From: Variovorax sp.
Lineage (GTDB): Bacteria; Pseudomonadota; Gammaproteobacteria; Burkholderiales; Burkholderiaceae_C
DNA length: 64,000 nt
Assembly: GCA_004210915.1 (NCBI GenBank)
Contig: SEGS01000010.1
Coordinates: 1-64,000, forward strand
Direction of reading: 5' to 3'
Shown here: one piece after another, positions 26,550 to 35,107 of the stretch
Numbering within the stretch: the first letter of the stretch is position 1
Layout of the letters: each line of letters opens with the position of its first letter
Position numbers and translations under genes: made by a program
The notes under the pieces: generated by a model
What the model saw: only the letters and a program-made list of their open reading frames with translations
What the model was told of the DNA's origin: nothing
Database searches by the model: none

Positions 26550-27242
26550 TCAGATGGCGACGAGCTGCCGGACACCCTGCGCTTCCATGTCCTTGCCTTG
26601 CCCGCGCGCGATGACTTCGCCGCGCTCCATCACCAGGTATTCGTCGGCCAGTTCCTCAGCGAAGTCGTAGTACTGCTCGCACAGCACGATGGCCATGTCG
26701 CCCCGGTCGGCCAGCATGCGGATGACGCGGCCGATGTCCTTGATGATCGATGGCTGGATGCCCTCGGTCGGCTCGTCGAGGATCAGCAACTTCGGCCCGG
26801 GCGCGAGCGCCCGCGCGATCGCGAGCTGCTGTTGCTGGCCGCCCGACAGGTCGCCACCACGCCGATTCATGAACTGCTTGAGGATCGGGAACAGCTCGAA
26901 CAGCTCGGCCGGAGTCGGCGTGCTGCCGCGCTTGTACGCGAGCCCCATGCGCAGGTTCTCTTCAACGGTGAGCCGCGCGAAGATCTCGCGCCCTTGCGGC
27001 ACGAAACCCATGCCGGCGCGGGCGCGCTCGTAAGGCGTCTTCCTGTGGATCGGCTGGCCGTCGAATTCGATGCTGCCGCTCTTGATGGGCACCAGGCCCA
27101 TCAAGCTCTTGAGCAGCGTCGTCTTGCCGACGCCGTTGCGGCCGAGCAGCACGGTGACTTTGCCGAGCGAGGCGGTGAAGCTGACGTCCCGCAGGATGTG
27201 CGAGCCGCCGTAGTACTGGTGGATGTTTTTGACTGTGAGCAT
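26550..27242 (-). CDS. urtE: Urea ABC transporter ATP-binding subunit UrtE
   Basis: LivF-like ATPase of the urea importer, 230 residues. Walker A GRNGVGKTT, Q-loop VPQGREIF, signature LSGGQQQQL and Walker B LLILDEPTEGIQPSII are canonical, and NIHQYYGGSHILRD at the N-terminus is typical of UrtE. It is the last gene of urtABCDE but is separated from urtD by 535 bases of palindromic sequence instead of the usual few bases. Expression is normally controlled by nitrogen status; no NtrC or sigma-54 site could be confirmed here. Confidence 0.95.
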   Translation of the reverse strand: MLTVKNIHQYYGGSHILRDVSFTASLGKVTVLLGRNGVGKTTLLKSLMGLVPIKSGSIEFDGQPIHRKTPYERARAGMGFVPQGREIFARLTVEENLRMGLAYKRGSTPTPAELFELFPILKQFMNRRGGDLSGGQQQQLAIARALAPGPKLLILDEPTEGIQPSIIKDIGRVIRMLADRGDMAIVLCEQYYDFAEELADEYLVMERGEVIARGQGKDMEAQGVRQLVAI

Positions 27243-27288
27243 GGCTTGGGTCTCGGGTCAGATCTTTGGCGATGGATGGGCCGCCCAG

Positions 27289-27509
27289 CATGCGCTGCGT
27301 GCGCCGCCAGCCCACTGCGCCGGCCGCTTCGCGGCTCCCCTGCAGTGCTCGCGCAGTCGGGCCGTCGCAGAACTCGCTGCGTTCGCTACGCTCACTTCGC
27401 TCAGACAGCTGCGACGAGTCAGATGACGAAGCGCGTGTCCTTCGGCACGCGCGCCCGACTGCGCTGCGCGCTTCGGCGGCGCAGAGGGCTGGCAGCGCAC
27501 GCAGCACAT
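27289..27509. repeat. Long imperfect palindrome 1 between urtD and urtE
   Basis: The outer arms, about 34 bases each, match with about three mismatches: CATGCGCTGCGTGCGC... at 27289 and its complement ending GCGCACGCAGCACATG at 27509. A second paired block is GCGCAGTCGGGC / GCCCGACTGCGC. The apex holds GTCGCAG (27364-27370) and CTGCGAC (27409-27415) around a TTCGCT-rich loop. No coding frame is supported. Together with palindrome 2 it fills the 535-base gap (27243-27777), which otherwise holds nothing I can identify. Confidence 0.88.
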
Positions 27510-27566
27510 GCCGGGCTCGTGGCTGCGCAAAGGGCGGTGTCCTCTTCGATCAAGCGCAACGTCCCG

Positions 27567-27750
27567 CGTCGGCGGGCGGTATGCCTGCGGGCGAGCGTCA
27601 GCCTGCGGCGAGCACCGCAGCCAAAGACGGATCAGGGCCGCAGCTGTTTGAGCGAAGCGAGTTCTGCGGACCCCGTCTTTGGGAAGGAGCAGCAGCGAAG
27701 TCCGAAGGACCGCAGGCGCCAGCCGCCCGCAGGCATACCGTCCGCCGACG
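27567..27750. repeat. Long nested palindrome 2 between urtD and urtE
   Basis: The outer 26-base arms (27567-27592 and 27725-27750) pair with one mismatch; the core is CGGTATGCCTGCGGGC and its exact complement. Nested inside are CCAAAGACGG / CCGTCTTTGG and CCGCAG / CTGCGG, so almost the full 184 bases can fold into one stem. This looks like a REP- or MITE-like intergenic element. It ends 28 bases from the urtD stop and may cap or attenuate urtABCD message before urtE. Confidence 0.9.
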
Positions 27751-27777
27751 ACGCACCGCACCCGCACAACAGCGAAC

Positions 27778-28653
27778 TCAGCGCCCAAGGTAAACCTCGA
27801 TCACCCGCTCGTCCGCCTGCACCTCGTCCAGCGTGCCTTGCGCCAGCACCGAGCCGTCGCACAGCACCGTGACAATTTCCGAGATGGTGCGGATGAAGCT
27901 CATGTCGTGCTCCACCACCATCAGCGAATGCTTGCCCTTGAGCGTCAAGAACAGCTCCGCGGTACGCGCCGTCTCCTCGTCGGTCATGCCGGCGACGGGC
28001 TCATCGAGCAGCAGCAGCTTCGGGTCCTGCATCAGCAGCATGCCGATCTCGAGCCACTGCTTCTGGCCGTGGCTCAGGTTGCCGGCCATGCGGCTCACGC
28101 TGTCGGCCAGGTGAATGGTCTCGAGGATCTCGGCCAGCCGGTCGCTCTGGGCCGAATCGAGCTTGAACAGTATCGAGCGCTTCACACCCTTGTCGGTCTT
28201 GAGCGCCAGTTCGAGGTTCTCGAACACGGTGAGATGCTCAAAAACCGTCGGCTTTTGGAACTTGCGGCCGATGCCCAACTGCGCGATCTCGGCTTCCTTG
28301 TGTCGCAAGAGGTCGATGGTGCTGCCGAAGAACACCGTGCCTTCGTCGGGGCGCGTCTTGCCGGTGATGATGTCCATCATCGTGGTCTTGCCGGCGCCGT
28401 TCGGGCCGATGATGCAGCGCAGTTCCCCGGGCGCGATGTCCAGGCTCAACTTGTTGATCGCCTTGAAGCCGTCGAAGCTCACGCTCACGTCTTCCAGATA
28501 CAGGATGCGGCCGTGCGTCACATCGACTTCGCCGGGCGTCGCGAGGCGGCCGTAGCCGGCCTCTCGGCCACCGGACTCGGTGTTCTGTCCCGGCGCGATG
28601 TCCTTGACGCGCGCGATGCGCTGGGCGCCCTGCTCCATCAGGTCGGGCGTCAT
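27778..28653 (-). CDS. urtD: Urea ABC transporter ATP-binding subunit UrtD
   Basis: LivG-like ATPase, 291 residues. Walker A GPNGAGKTT, variant signature LSHGQKQWLEIGMLL typical of UrtD, Walker B LLLLDEPVAGMTDEET and H-loop VVEHDMSF. The N-terminal 40 residues before LEDVSVSFDGF are a polar extension. The ATG at 28653 overlaps the urtC stop (ATGA), showing coupling; the 635-residue ORF in the track is an artefact running across urtC. Confidence 0.95.
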   Translation of the reverse strand: MTPDLMEQGAQRIARVKDIAPGQNTESGGREAGYGRLATPGEVDVTHGRILYLEDVSVSFDGFKAINKLSLDIAPGELRCIIGPNGAGKTTMMDIITGKTRPDEGTVFFGSTIDLLRHKEAEIAQLGIGRKFQKPTVFEHLTVFENLELALKTDKGVKRSILFKLDSAQSDRLAEILETIHLADSVSRMAGNLSHGQKQWLEIGMLLMQDPKLLLLDEPVAGMTDEETARTAELFLTLKGKHSLMVVEHDMSFIRTISEIVTVLCDGSVLAQGTLDEVQADERVIEVYLGR

Positions 28654-29864
28654 GCGCGGGCTCCCTTCGTTTCGGTGGCCAAGGGCGCCAGCGCGCTCGG
28701 CTCCACGCCTTCCGACGCCGCCAGCGCACGCTGCGCTTCGAGGCGGCCGGCGCTCGGCGCCTTGTCCTTCGACATCCACTTGCGCACCAGCCCCACGATG
28801 CCGTTGGGCAGGAACAGCGTCACGGCGATGAAGAGCGCACCGAGGAAGTACAGCCAGTACTCGGGGTAGGCGACCGTCAGCCAGCTCTTGGCGCCGTTGA
28901 CGATGAAGGCGCCGATGATCGGTCCGATCAATGTGGCGCGGCCACCGACCGCGGCCCAGATCGCGATCTCGATGGAGTTGGCTGCGCTCATCTCGCCCGG
29001 GTTGATGATGCCGACCTGCGGCACGTACAACGCGCCGGCCACGCCGCACATGATGGCCGAGATGACCCAGATCGTGAGCTTGTACGGGAGCGGGTTGTAG
29101 CCCGAGAACATGACACGTGTTTCGGCATCGCGGATGGCCTGCAGCACGCGGCCGAACTTGCTGGCAATGAGCCACTTGCTGAACAGGAAGAAGCCCAGCA
29201 GCGTGAGGCCCGTGAGCGCGAAGAGCGTCATGCGCATCTCCTGCGTGGCGATCGGAATGCCCAGGATGCGCTTGAAGTCGGTGAAGCCGTTGTTGCCGCC
29301 GAAACCCGTCTCGTTGCGGAAGAACAGCAACATCGCCGCGAAGGTCAGGGCCTGCGTGATGATCGAGAAGTACACACCCTTGATGCGCGAGCGGAAGGCG
29401 AAGAAGCCGAACACGAAGGCGATGAGGCCGGGCACCGCGACGATCAGCAGCAGCGTCATCGCGAAGCTGCCGCTGAAGGTCCAGTGCCAGGGCAACTCTT
29501 TCCAGTCGAGGAAGACCATGAAGTCGGGCAGCTCGCTCTTGTAGTTGCCGTCGGTGCCGATCTGGCGCATCAGGTACATGCCCATCATGTAGCCGCCGAG
29601 CGCGAAGAACAGGCCGTGGCCGAGCGACAGGATGCCGGTGTAGCCCCAGATCAGGTCCATCGCCAGCGCGCAGATCGCGTAGCACATGATCTTGCCGACC
29701 AGCGCGACGGCGTAGTCGCTCATGTGCAGCGGGCTGCCGGCCGGCACCACGATGTTGAGCACCGGCGCCACCGCGCAGACCACGATCAGCGCGACGAAAA
29801 AGGTGGTCCAGCCCTTGCCGCTGAGCAGCGGACCCTTGGTGGGAAGTACGACGTTGCGGCTCAT
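28650..29864 (-). CDS. urtC: Urea ABC transporter permease UrtC
   Basis: LivM-like inner-membrane permease, 404 residues, about ten hydrophobic segments. Typical UrtC segments are GYTGILSLGHGLFFALGGY near residue 80 and MCGVAGALYVPQVGIINPGEM. The ATG at 29864 (MSRNVVLPTKGPLL) lies inside the urtB stop, and its own stop overlaps urtD. The tail after KWMSKD is polar and alanine-rich. Confidence 0.95.
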   Translation of the reverse strand: MSRNVVLPTKGPLLSGKGWTTFFVALIVVCAVAPVLNIVVPAGSPLHMSDYAVALVGKIMCYAICALAMDLIWGYTGILSLGHGLFFALGGYMMGMYLMRQIGTDGNYKSELPDFMVFLDWKELPWHWTFSGSFAMTLLLIVAVPGLIAFVFGFFAFRSRIKGVYFSIITQALTFAAMLLFFRNETGFGGNNGFTDFKRILGIPIATQEMRMTLFALTGLTLLGFFLFSKWLIASKFGRVLQAIRDAETRVMFSGYNPLPYKLTIWVISAIMCGVAGALYVPQVGIINPGEMSAANSIEIAIWAAVGGRATLIGPIIGAFIVNGAKSWLTVAYPEYWLYFLGALFIAVTLFLPNGIVGLVRKWMSKDKAPSAGRLEAQRALAASEGVEPSALAPLATETKGARA

Positions 29865-31441
29865 GCTTCTGCGCTCCGGCCCTTGATCGCGAAGATGCCC
29901 TGGGGCCGCTTCTGGATGAAGATGATGATGAAGACCAGCACCGCGATCTTGGCCAGCACCGCGCCGGCCCAGCCTTCGATGAACTTGTTGAGGATGCCCA
30001 GGCCCAGCGCCGCGTACACGGTGCCTGCCAGCTGGCCGACGCCGCCCATCACGACCACCATGAAGCTGTCGACGATGTAGCTCTGGCCGAGGTCGGGGCC
30101 GACGTTGCCGATCTGGCTCAGCGCGCAGCCCGCGAGCCCCGCGATGCCCGAGCCCAGCGCGAAGGCGTAGGTGTCGATGCGCGCCGTGTTCACGCCCATG
30201 CACGAGGCGATCGGCCGGTTCTGCGTGACGCCGCGCACGAACAGGCCGAGGCGCGTCCTGCCGATCAGCCAGCCCATCGCCAGCAGCACGAGCACCGCGA
30301 ACACGATGATAAAGATGCGGTTCCAGGGCAGCGTGACGTTGCTGAGCATCGTGAAGCCCCCGCTCATCCAGCCCGGGTTCTCGACGCCGACGTTCTGCGC
30401 GCCGAAGAGCGTGCGCACCAGTTGCTGCAGCATCAGGCTGATGCCCCAGGTGGCCAGCAGCGTTTCGAGCGGCCGGCCGTAGAGGAAGCGGATCACGCCA
30501 CGCTCGAGCACCGCGCCGACCAGCGCCGACGCGAGAAACGCGACCGGGATCGCAGCGATCAGGTACCAGCCGAAGGCCACCTCGGGCAGGTAGCGCTGGA
30601 AGACGCCCTGCATCACGTAGGTCGCGTAGGCGCCGATCATCATCAGCTCGCCGTGCGCCATGTTGATCACGCCCATCAGCCCGTAGGTGATGGCCAGGCC
30701 CAGCGCGGCGAGCAGCAGCACCGAGCCGAGGCTGATGCCGCTGAAGACGGCGTTGATGCGGTCGCCCCAGACGAGCGCGCCATCGATGCTGGCGATCGAC
30801 GCGACGATGACCGCCTTGACGCTCGCATCCGTCTCATCGGCCAGCCGCTGGTTGAGCAGCAGCTTGGTATCGGGGCTCTTGCTCACGGCCAGCGCCTTGG
30901 CCGCGGCGATGCGCTTGGCCGGATCGGCGCTGCTCAGCATCGAGGCCGCGCGCACGAGTTCGAGCCGGGCCTTGATGGCGGGGTTACTTTCAGCCGCCAG
31001 CGCCTTCTCGACCGCGGGCAAGCGCGATTCGCTCGGCTCCTTCAGCAGGTTCTGCGCCGCCTCCGCGCGCACCTTCTCGTCGGCACTGGTGAGCGCCAGC
31101 ACGGCCTGCGCGGCGTCGAGGGCGCCGCGCATCAGGTTGTTGTTGACGACATCCTCGGCGTCGTCCGGCACAGCCGCTTCAGCGCCGGTGACCGGGTCGT
31201 AGCCCTTGTCGTCCTTGATCAGGAAGACCTTGTCTTCGGTGTAGCGGACGGCGTCGTCCGCCATCGCCTGGATGAAGGCCGCTGTCTTGTCGTCCGCCGT
31301 GAGCACCGCCTTGTCGAGCGCGACGATGCGCTCTTCGGTATCGCCGGAAGCGATGGCTTTGGCTTCTTCGGCAGTGAGCGCGTGACCCGGAAGGGCCACC
31401 AGCAGCAAAAGCGCCGCAAAGCAGAAATGGATGAGGCGCAT
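29861..31441 (-). CDS. urtB: Urea ABC transporter permease UrtB
   Basis: LivH-like permease, 526 residues from the ATG at 31441. A signal peptide (MRLIHFCFAALLLLVALPGHA) and a periplasmic helical domain of about 220 residues precede the membrane part, as is usual for UrtB and unlike shorter LivH proteins. The permease half contains YGLMGVINMAHGELMMIGAY and GGVGQLAGTVYAALGLGI. The upstream Met in the track (31486) would lie in the dispersed repeat and is not preferred. It overlaps urtC by 4 bases. Confidence 0.94.
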   Translation of the reverse strand: MRLIHFCFAALLLLVALPGHALTAEEAKAIASGDTEERIVALDKAVLTADDKTAAFIQAMADDAVRYTEDKVFLIKDDKGYDPVTGAEAAVPDDAEDVVNNNLMRGALDAAQAVLALTSADEKVRAEAAQNLLKEPSESRLPAVEKALAAESNPAIKARLELVRAASMLSSADPAKRIAAAKALAVSKSPDTKLLLNQRLADETDASVKAVIVASIASIDGALVWGDRINAVFSGISLGSVLLLAALGLAITYGLMGVINMAHGELMMIGAYATYVMQGVFQRYLPEVAFGWYLIAAIPVAFLASALVGAVLERGVIRFLYGRPLETLLATWGISLMLQQLVRTLFGAQNVGVENPGWMSGGFTMLSNVTLPWNRIFIIVFAVLVLLAMGWLIGRTRLGLFVRGVTQNRPIASCMGVNTARIDTYAFALGSGIAGLAGCALSQIGNVGPDLGQSYIVDSFMVVVMGGVGQLAGTVYAALGLGILNKFIEGWAGAVLAKIAVLVFIIIFIQKRPQGIFAIKGRSAEA

Positions 31442-31482
31442 AGGAATGGGGAGACGCGAGGGTCCGGGATCTGATTCCAGAA

Positions 31483-31575
31483 ACACCGCGGAACCGGCTC
31501 CGCCGGGCCGCTGGTGTTGCCCCCGGTAGGGGGTGGGCGCCCGGACACGAAGTGCCGGGCGACCTGGGGGCGAGC
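31483..31575 (-). repeat. Dispersed intergenic repeat, copy B (urtB-urtA gap)
   Basis: Read on the minus strand, this 93-base block matches 44861-44952 on the plus strand: both run CTCGCCCCCAGGTCG ... CCCCCTACCGGGGGCA, then ACCAGCGGCCCGGCG and AGCCGGTTCCGCGGTG. The middle 20 bases vary. CCCCCTACCGGGGG forms a hairpin. It fills most of the 138-base gap between urtA and urtB. Confidence 0.88.
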
Positions 31576-31579
31576 TAAT

Positions 31580-32848
31580 TCACATCGACTTGCCGGCAGG
31601 CTGATCCGGCTTCTTGTCGTTGCCTTCGATGTACGGGCTCCAGGGCTTGGCCTTGACCGGTTCCTTGGTCTTCCACACCACGTTGAACTGGCCGTCGGCC
31701 TTGATCTCGCTGATGAACACGCTCTTGTGCAGGTGGTGGTTCTTCTCGTCCATCTTCGAGACGATGCCCGATGGCGCCTTGAAGGTCTGGCCGGCCATGG
31801 CGGCGATCACCTTGTCGGTGTCGGTCGACTTGGCCTTCTCGACCGCCTGCTTCCACATGTTGATGCCGATGTAGGTGGCTTCCATCGGGTCGTTGGTCAG
31901 CGGCTTGTCCTTGTGACCGGCGATGTTCTTGGCCTTGGCGTAGTCGCCCCACTTCTTGATGAACTCGGTGTTGGTCGGGTTCTTGATCGACATGAAGTAA
32001 TTCCATGCGGCCAGGTGGCCCACCAGCGGCTTGGTGTCCACGCCACGCAGCTCTTCTTCACCGACCGAGAAGGCGACGACCGGCACGTCTTTGGCCTTGA
32101 GGCCCGCGTTGCCCAGTTCCTTGTAGAAGGGCACGTTGGAGTCGCCGTTGATGGTCGACACCACGGCGGTCTTGCCACCGGCCGAGAACTTCTTGACGTC
32201 GGCGACGATGGTCTGGTAGTCGCTGTGCCCGAAAGGCGTGTACTTCTCGTCGATGTCCGAGTCTTTCACGCCCTTGCTCTTGAGGTAGGCGCGCAGGATC
32301 TTGTTGGTGGTGCGCGGGTAAACGTAGTCGGTGCCCAGCAGCACCCAGCGCTTGGCGGCGCCACCTTCCTTGCTCATCAGGTAATCGACCGCCGGAATGG
32401 CCTGCTGGTTGGGTGCGGCGCCCGTGTAGAAGACGTTCTTCGACAGCTCTTCACCCTCGTACTGCACGGGGTAGAACAGGAGGCCATTCATTTCCTCGAC
32501 CACCGGCAGCACCGACTTGCGCGACACCGAGGTCCAGCAGCCGAAGATCACCGAGACCTTGTCCTGGCCCAGCAACTGCTTGGTCTTCTCGGCGAACAGC
32601 GGCCAGTTGGAGGCCGGGTCGACGATCACGGGCTCGAGCTTCTTGCCCATCACGCCGCCCTTGGCGTTGATCTCGTCGATCGCCATCAGCACCGTGTCTT
32701 TCAACACGGTTTCGGAAATGGCCATGGTGCCCGAGAGCGAGTGCAGCACGCCGACCTTGATGGTGTCGGCAGCGAATGCGGGCGCTGCGCCGAGGGCGGC
32801 CAGCGCGACGGAGGCGGTGATCGCCTTGAGTGTGAAACGACGTTGCAT
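31580..32848 (-). CDS. urtA: Urea ABC transporter substrate-binding protein UrtA
   Basis: Periplasmic urea-binding protein, 422 residues. A signal peptide (MQRRFTLKAITASVALAALG, cleavage near AFAADT) precedes DTIKVGVLHSLSGTMAISET, the standard UrtA/AmiC-like opening. Later YPVQYEGEELSKNVFYTGAAPNQQ is family-specific. Starts at 32848 or 32854 (MLMQRRF) are both near GGAGAAGGA. It opens the urt operon. A long gap with a dispersed repeat separates it from urtB, so binding protein may be made in excess of the membrane parts. Confidence 0.95.
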   Translation of the reverse strand: MQRRFTLKAITASVALAALGAAPAFAADTIKVGVLHSLSGTMAISETVLKDTVLMAIDEINAKGGVMGKKLEPVIVDPASNWPLFAEKTKQLLGQDKVSVIFGCWTSVSRKSVLPVVEEMNGLLFYPVQYEGEELSKNVFYTGAAPNQQAIPAVDYLMSKEGGAAKRWVLLGTDYVYPRTTNKILRAYLKSKGVKDSDIDEKYTPFGHSDYQTIVADVKKFSAGGKTAVVSTINGDSNVPFYKELGNAGLKAKDVPVVAFSVGEEELRGVDTKPLVGHLAAWNYFMSIKNPTNTEFIKKWGDYAKAKNIAGHKDKPLTNDPMEATYIGINMWKQAVEKAKSTDTDKVIAAMAGQTFKAPSGIVSKMDEKNHHLHKSVFISEIKADGQFNVVWKTKEPVKAKPWSPYIEGNDKKPDQPAGKSM

Positions 32849-32968
32849 GAGCATCCTTCTCCGGTGGTTGTTTGAATCGGTCGCCAGCACGTTGCTGACG
32901 ATGGATGCAGTGTCCGGAGAAGGGATGCGCGGAGAAATACGCCGGGTGGCGTACAGGATGGAGGAGGC

Positions 32969-34030
32969 TCAAGGCGCCTTGGCCGGCGCTCTCTCGAATT
33001 GACGTGCCACGAAGGCCCAGACCAGCTTCGATGCGTCCGGCCCCGTGGCATCGCTGAAGGGCAGGCTGGCCAGGCCGCCGCTCCACGCGTGGCCCAGCCC
33101 GGCGATCTGGCACAGCGTGACGCAGGTCTGGCCCGCGCGCTTGAAGTCGGTCACGCGCATCGGGTGGCGCTGGCCACGCTGCAGCGTGCGCTCGGGGCCA
33201 GGCCTTGCGCCGGTGGCGGCGGCCCACACCTTGGCCGCGCTGACCGCGTTGCTCGGCGCCACCACGGTGTCGGCGTCGCCGTGCAGCACCAGCATCGGCG
33301 GCAACGTCGCACCGACGGCCGCAGCGCCGAGCGCCTTCCCCACGGCGGTGGCGGGCATTGCCGGCACGCGGCTGCCGCGCATCGCGCTCAGCGCGCCGGC
33401 GGTCGATTGCGCCGCACCGGGCGCGACGCCCGAGTGCATGGCGGCCGCCTTGAAATGCAGCGGATAGCGCGTTGCGAGCAAGGCCGCCATGCCAGCGCCC
33501 GCGGACAGGCCCACGACGGCCACGCGCTCCCGGTCGACGCCGTACAGGCGGATCACTTGGTCGATCGCCACGATCAGCGTGGCCGCCTCACGGTCGGCCT
33601 TGCCCGAACGCGTCTCGTACCAGTTCCAGCAGCCCTGGGCATGGTGCAAGCGGTCCTGTTCGGGGTAGAGGACGAGAAAGCGTTCGCGGGTTGCGATGCG
33701 ATTCATGCGCGTGCTGGACGCGAAGTCGCGACCGGTCTGCCCGCATCCGTGCAGCATCACGAGGAGCGGCAGTGTCTCGCCCGGTGCACGCGTGAGGCCG
33801 GCCGGCCGGTAGAGGTGGTAGCCGCGCGTGCCGCCCGCGCCGATTGCCATGCCGGTGAGCCAGTCGCCCGCGCCCGGGGGCGGCTTGCGCTGCTGCGCCA
33901 CGGCGCGGCTGACCTGCTGGGTCACCTGGCCTGCCATCCGCCGGGTGTTCTTCAGCGTGGCCCGGGTCAGCGCCTTCAGGTTGCGCTGGTAAGCACGCGT
34001 CAGCGCGGAAGAGGAGGAACGTCGGGCCAT
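32969..34030 (-). CDS. Extracellular-type PHB depolymerase family esterase
   Basis: Alpha/beta hydrolase of the poly(3-hydroxybutyrate) depolymerase/feruloyl esterase (LpqC-like) family, 353 residues. The oxyanion region is VMLHGCGQTGRDFA, the nucleophile elbow GLSAGAGM, the acid Asp in LHGDADTVV, and the His in GLGHAWSGG. The N-terminus (MARRSSSSALTRAYQRNLKAL) is basic and has no clear signal peptide, so an intracellular location is possible. The ATG at 34030 replaces the longer ORF start. Substrate could be PHB oligomers or other esters. Confidence 0.88.
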   Translation of the reverse strand: MARRSSSSALTRAYQRNLKALTRATLKNTRRMAGQVTQQVSRAVAQQRKPPPGAGDWLTGMAIGAGGTRGYHLYRPAGLTRAPGETLPLLVMLHGCGQTGRDFASSTRMNRIATRERFLVLYPEQDRLHHAQGCWNWYETRSGKADREAATLIVAIDQVIRLYGVDRERVAVVGLSAGAGMAALLATRYPLHFKAAAMHSGVAPGAAQSTAGALSAMRGSRVPAMPATAVGKALGAAAVGATLPPMLVLHGDADTVVAPSNAVSAAKVWAAATGARPGPERTLQRGQRHPMRVTDFKRAGQTCVTLCQIAGLGHAWSGGLASLPFSDATGPDASKLVWAFVARQFERAPAKAP

Positions 34031-34146
34031 CGGGGCAGTCTGAACGCGAAAGCCATGCCAGCGCGTCGGCCAAGGTCGTCGAAACGACAAGATTTCACGA
34101 CCGAATGCCGCTTTGTGCCCCGCGGCGGCCAGCCGTCGGGCCTCCG

Positions 34147-35073
34147 TCAGTAACGCTCGGGCACCACCATGTCGGCCGGCACCGGTTGCCGCAGGTATTC
34201 GGGATGACGTTCGCGCGCCGGCAGCGCCACCGGCGCATGCGGCACCTCGTGATAGGGCAGTTGGTCGAGCAGGTGCGCGATGCAGTTGAGCCGCGCCTTC
34301 TTCTTGTCGACCGCCTGCACCACCCACCACGGCGCTTCGGGAATGTGCGTGCGTTCGAGCATCACTTCTTTCGCGCGGGTGTATTCCTCCCAGCGGCGGC
34401 GGCTCTCCAGGTCCATGGGGCTCAGCTTCCACTGCTTGAGCGGATCGTGGATGCGACCGAGAAAGCGCATGTGCTGCTCGTCGTCGGTGATCGAGAACCA
34501 GTATTTGATGAGCGTGATGCCCGAGCGCACCAGCATCCGCTCGAAGTCAGGCACGGTACGGAAGAACTCTTCGTACTCGTCGTCGGTGCAAAAGCCCATC
34601 ACGCGCTCGACGCCGGCGCGGTTGTACCAGCTGCGGTCAAACAGCACCATCTCACCGGCCGCTGGCAAATGCGCCACATAGCGCTGAAAGTACCACTGGG
34701 TGCGCTCGCGGTCGTTCGGTGCTGGCAGCGCGGCCACGCGGGCCACGCGCGGATTCAGCCGCTGCGTGATGCGCTTGATGACACCGCCCTTGCCCGCGGC
34801 ATCGCGGCCCTCGAACAGGATGACGACCTTCTGCTTGCTGTGCTGCACCCAGTCCTGCAGCTTGACGAGTTCACCCTGCAGCCGGAACAGCTCGGTGAAG
34901 TAGGCCTGACGCGCGGCCTTGTCGGTCGCGACAGGCGATGTGCCGTGTTCGCCATCGATGATCCGGTCTTCGATCTCCAGCTCGATCTCTTCGTCGTAGC
35001 TGTCCATCAGGTCGCGGGCGATGCGCTGCATCAGGTCGTCCTGGGCGGGGAGCGAGGAGGTCGTGAATGTCAT
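34147..35073 (-). CDS. ppk2: Polyphosphate kinase 2
   Basis: PPK2-family enzyme moving phosphate between polyphosphate and nucleoside di- or monophosphates; 308 residues, the single-domain size. Walker A-like FEGRDAAGKGG, lid and Walker B segment VLFDRSWYNRAGVE, and the family stretch APWWVVQAVDKKKARLNCI are present. The ATG at 35073 is chosen; it faces the CorA-like gene with almost no intergenic space, so promoters must overlap coding sequence or start sites must be revised. Confidence 0.94.
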   Translation of the reverse strand: MTFTTSSLPAQDDLMQRIARDLMDSYDEEIELEIEDRIIDGEHGTSPVATDKAARQAYFTELFRLQGELVKLQDWVQHSKQKVVILFEGRDAAGKGGVIKRITQRLNPRVARVAALPAPNDRERTQWYFQRYVAHLPAAGEMVLFDRSWYNRAGVERVMGFCTDDEYEEFFRTVPDFERMLVRSGITLIKYWFSITDDEQHMRFLGRIHDPLKQWKLSPMDLESRRRWEEYTRAKEVMLERTHIPEAPWWVVQAVDKKKARLNCIAHLLDQLPYHEVPHAPVALPARERHPEYLRQPVPADMVVPERY

Positions 35074-35107
35074 GGCGACGATGCTGCCGCCGCGACATGA
35101 CGGCTGT

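Noticed and set aside
27289-27750. CRISPR array
   Set aside because: The repeats are inverted, not direct, and there are no regular spacers or cas genes.
27258-27872. ORFs covering the urtD-urtE gap on both strands
   Set aside because: Their open frames follow from the palindromic GC-rich sequence; no ribosome site, domain or family feature.
17155-32848. Interpreting ureD and urtABCDE as one intact urea utilisation locus
   Set aside because: They are on opposite strands, 9 kb apart, and no urease structural or other accessory gene is present.
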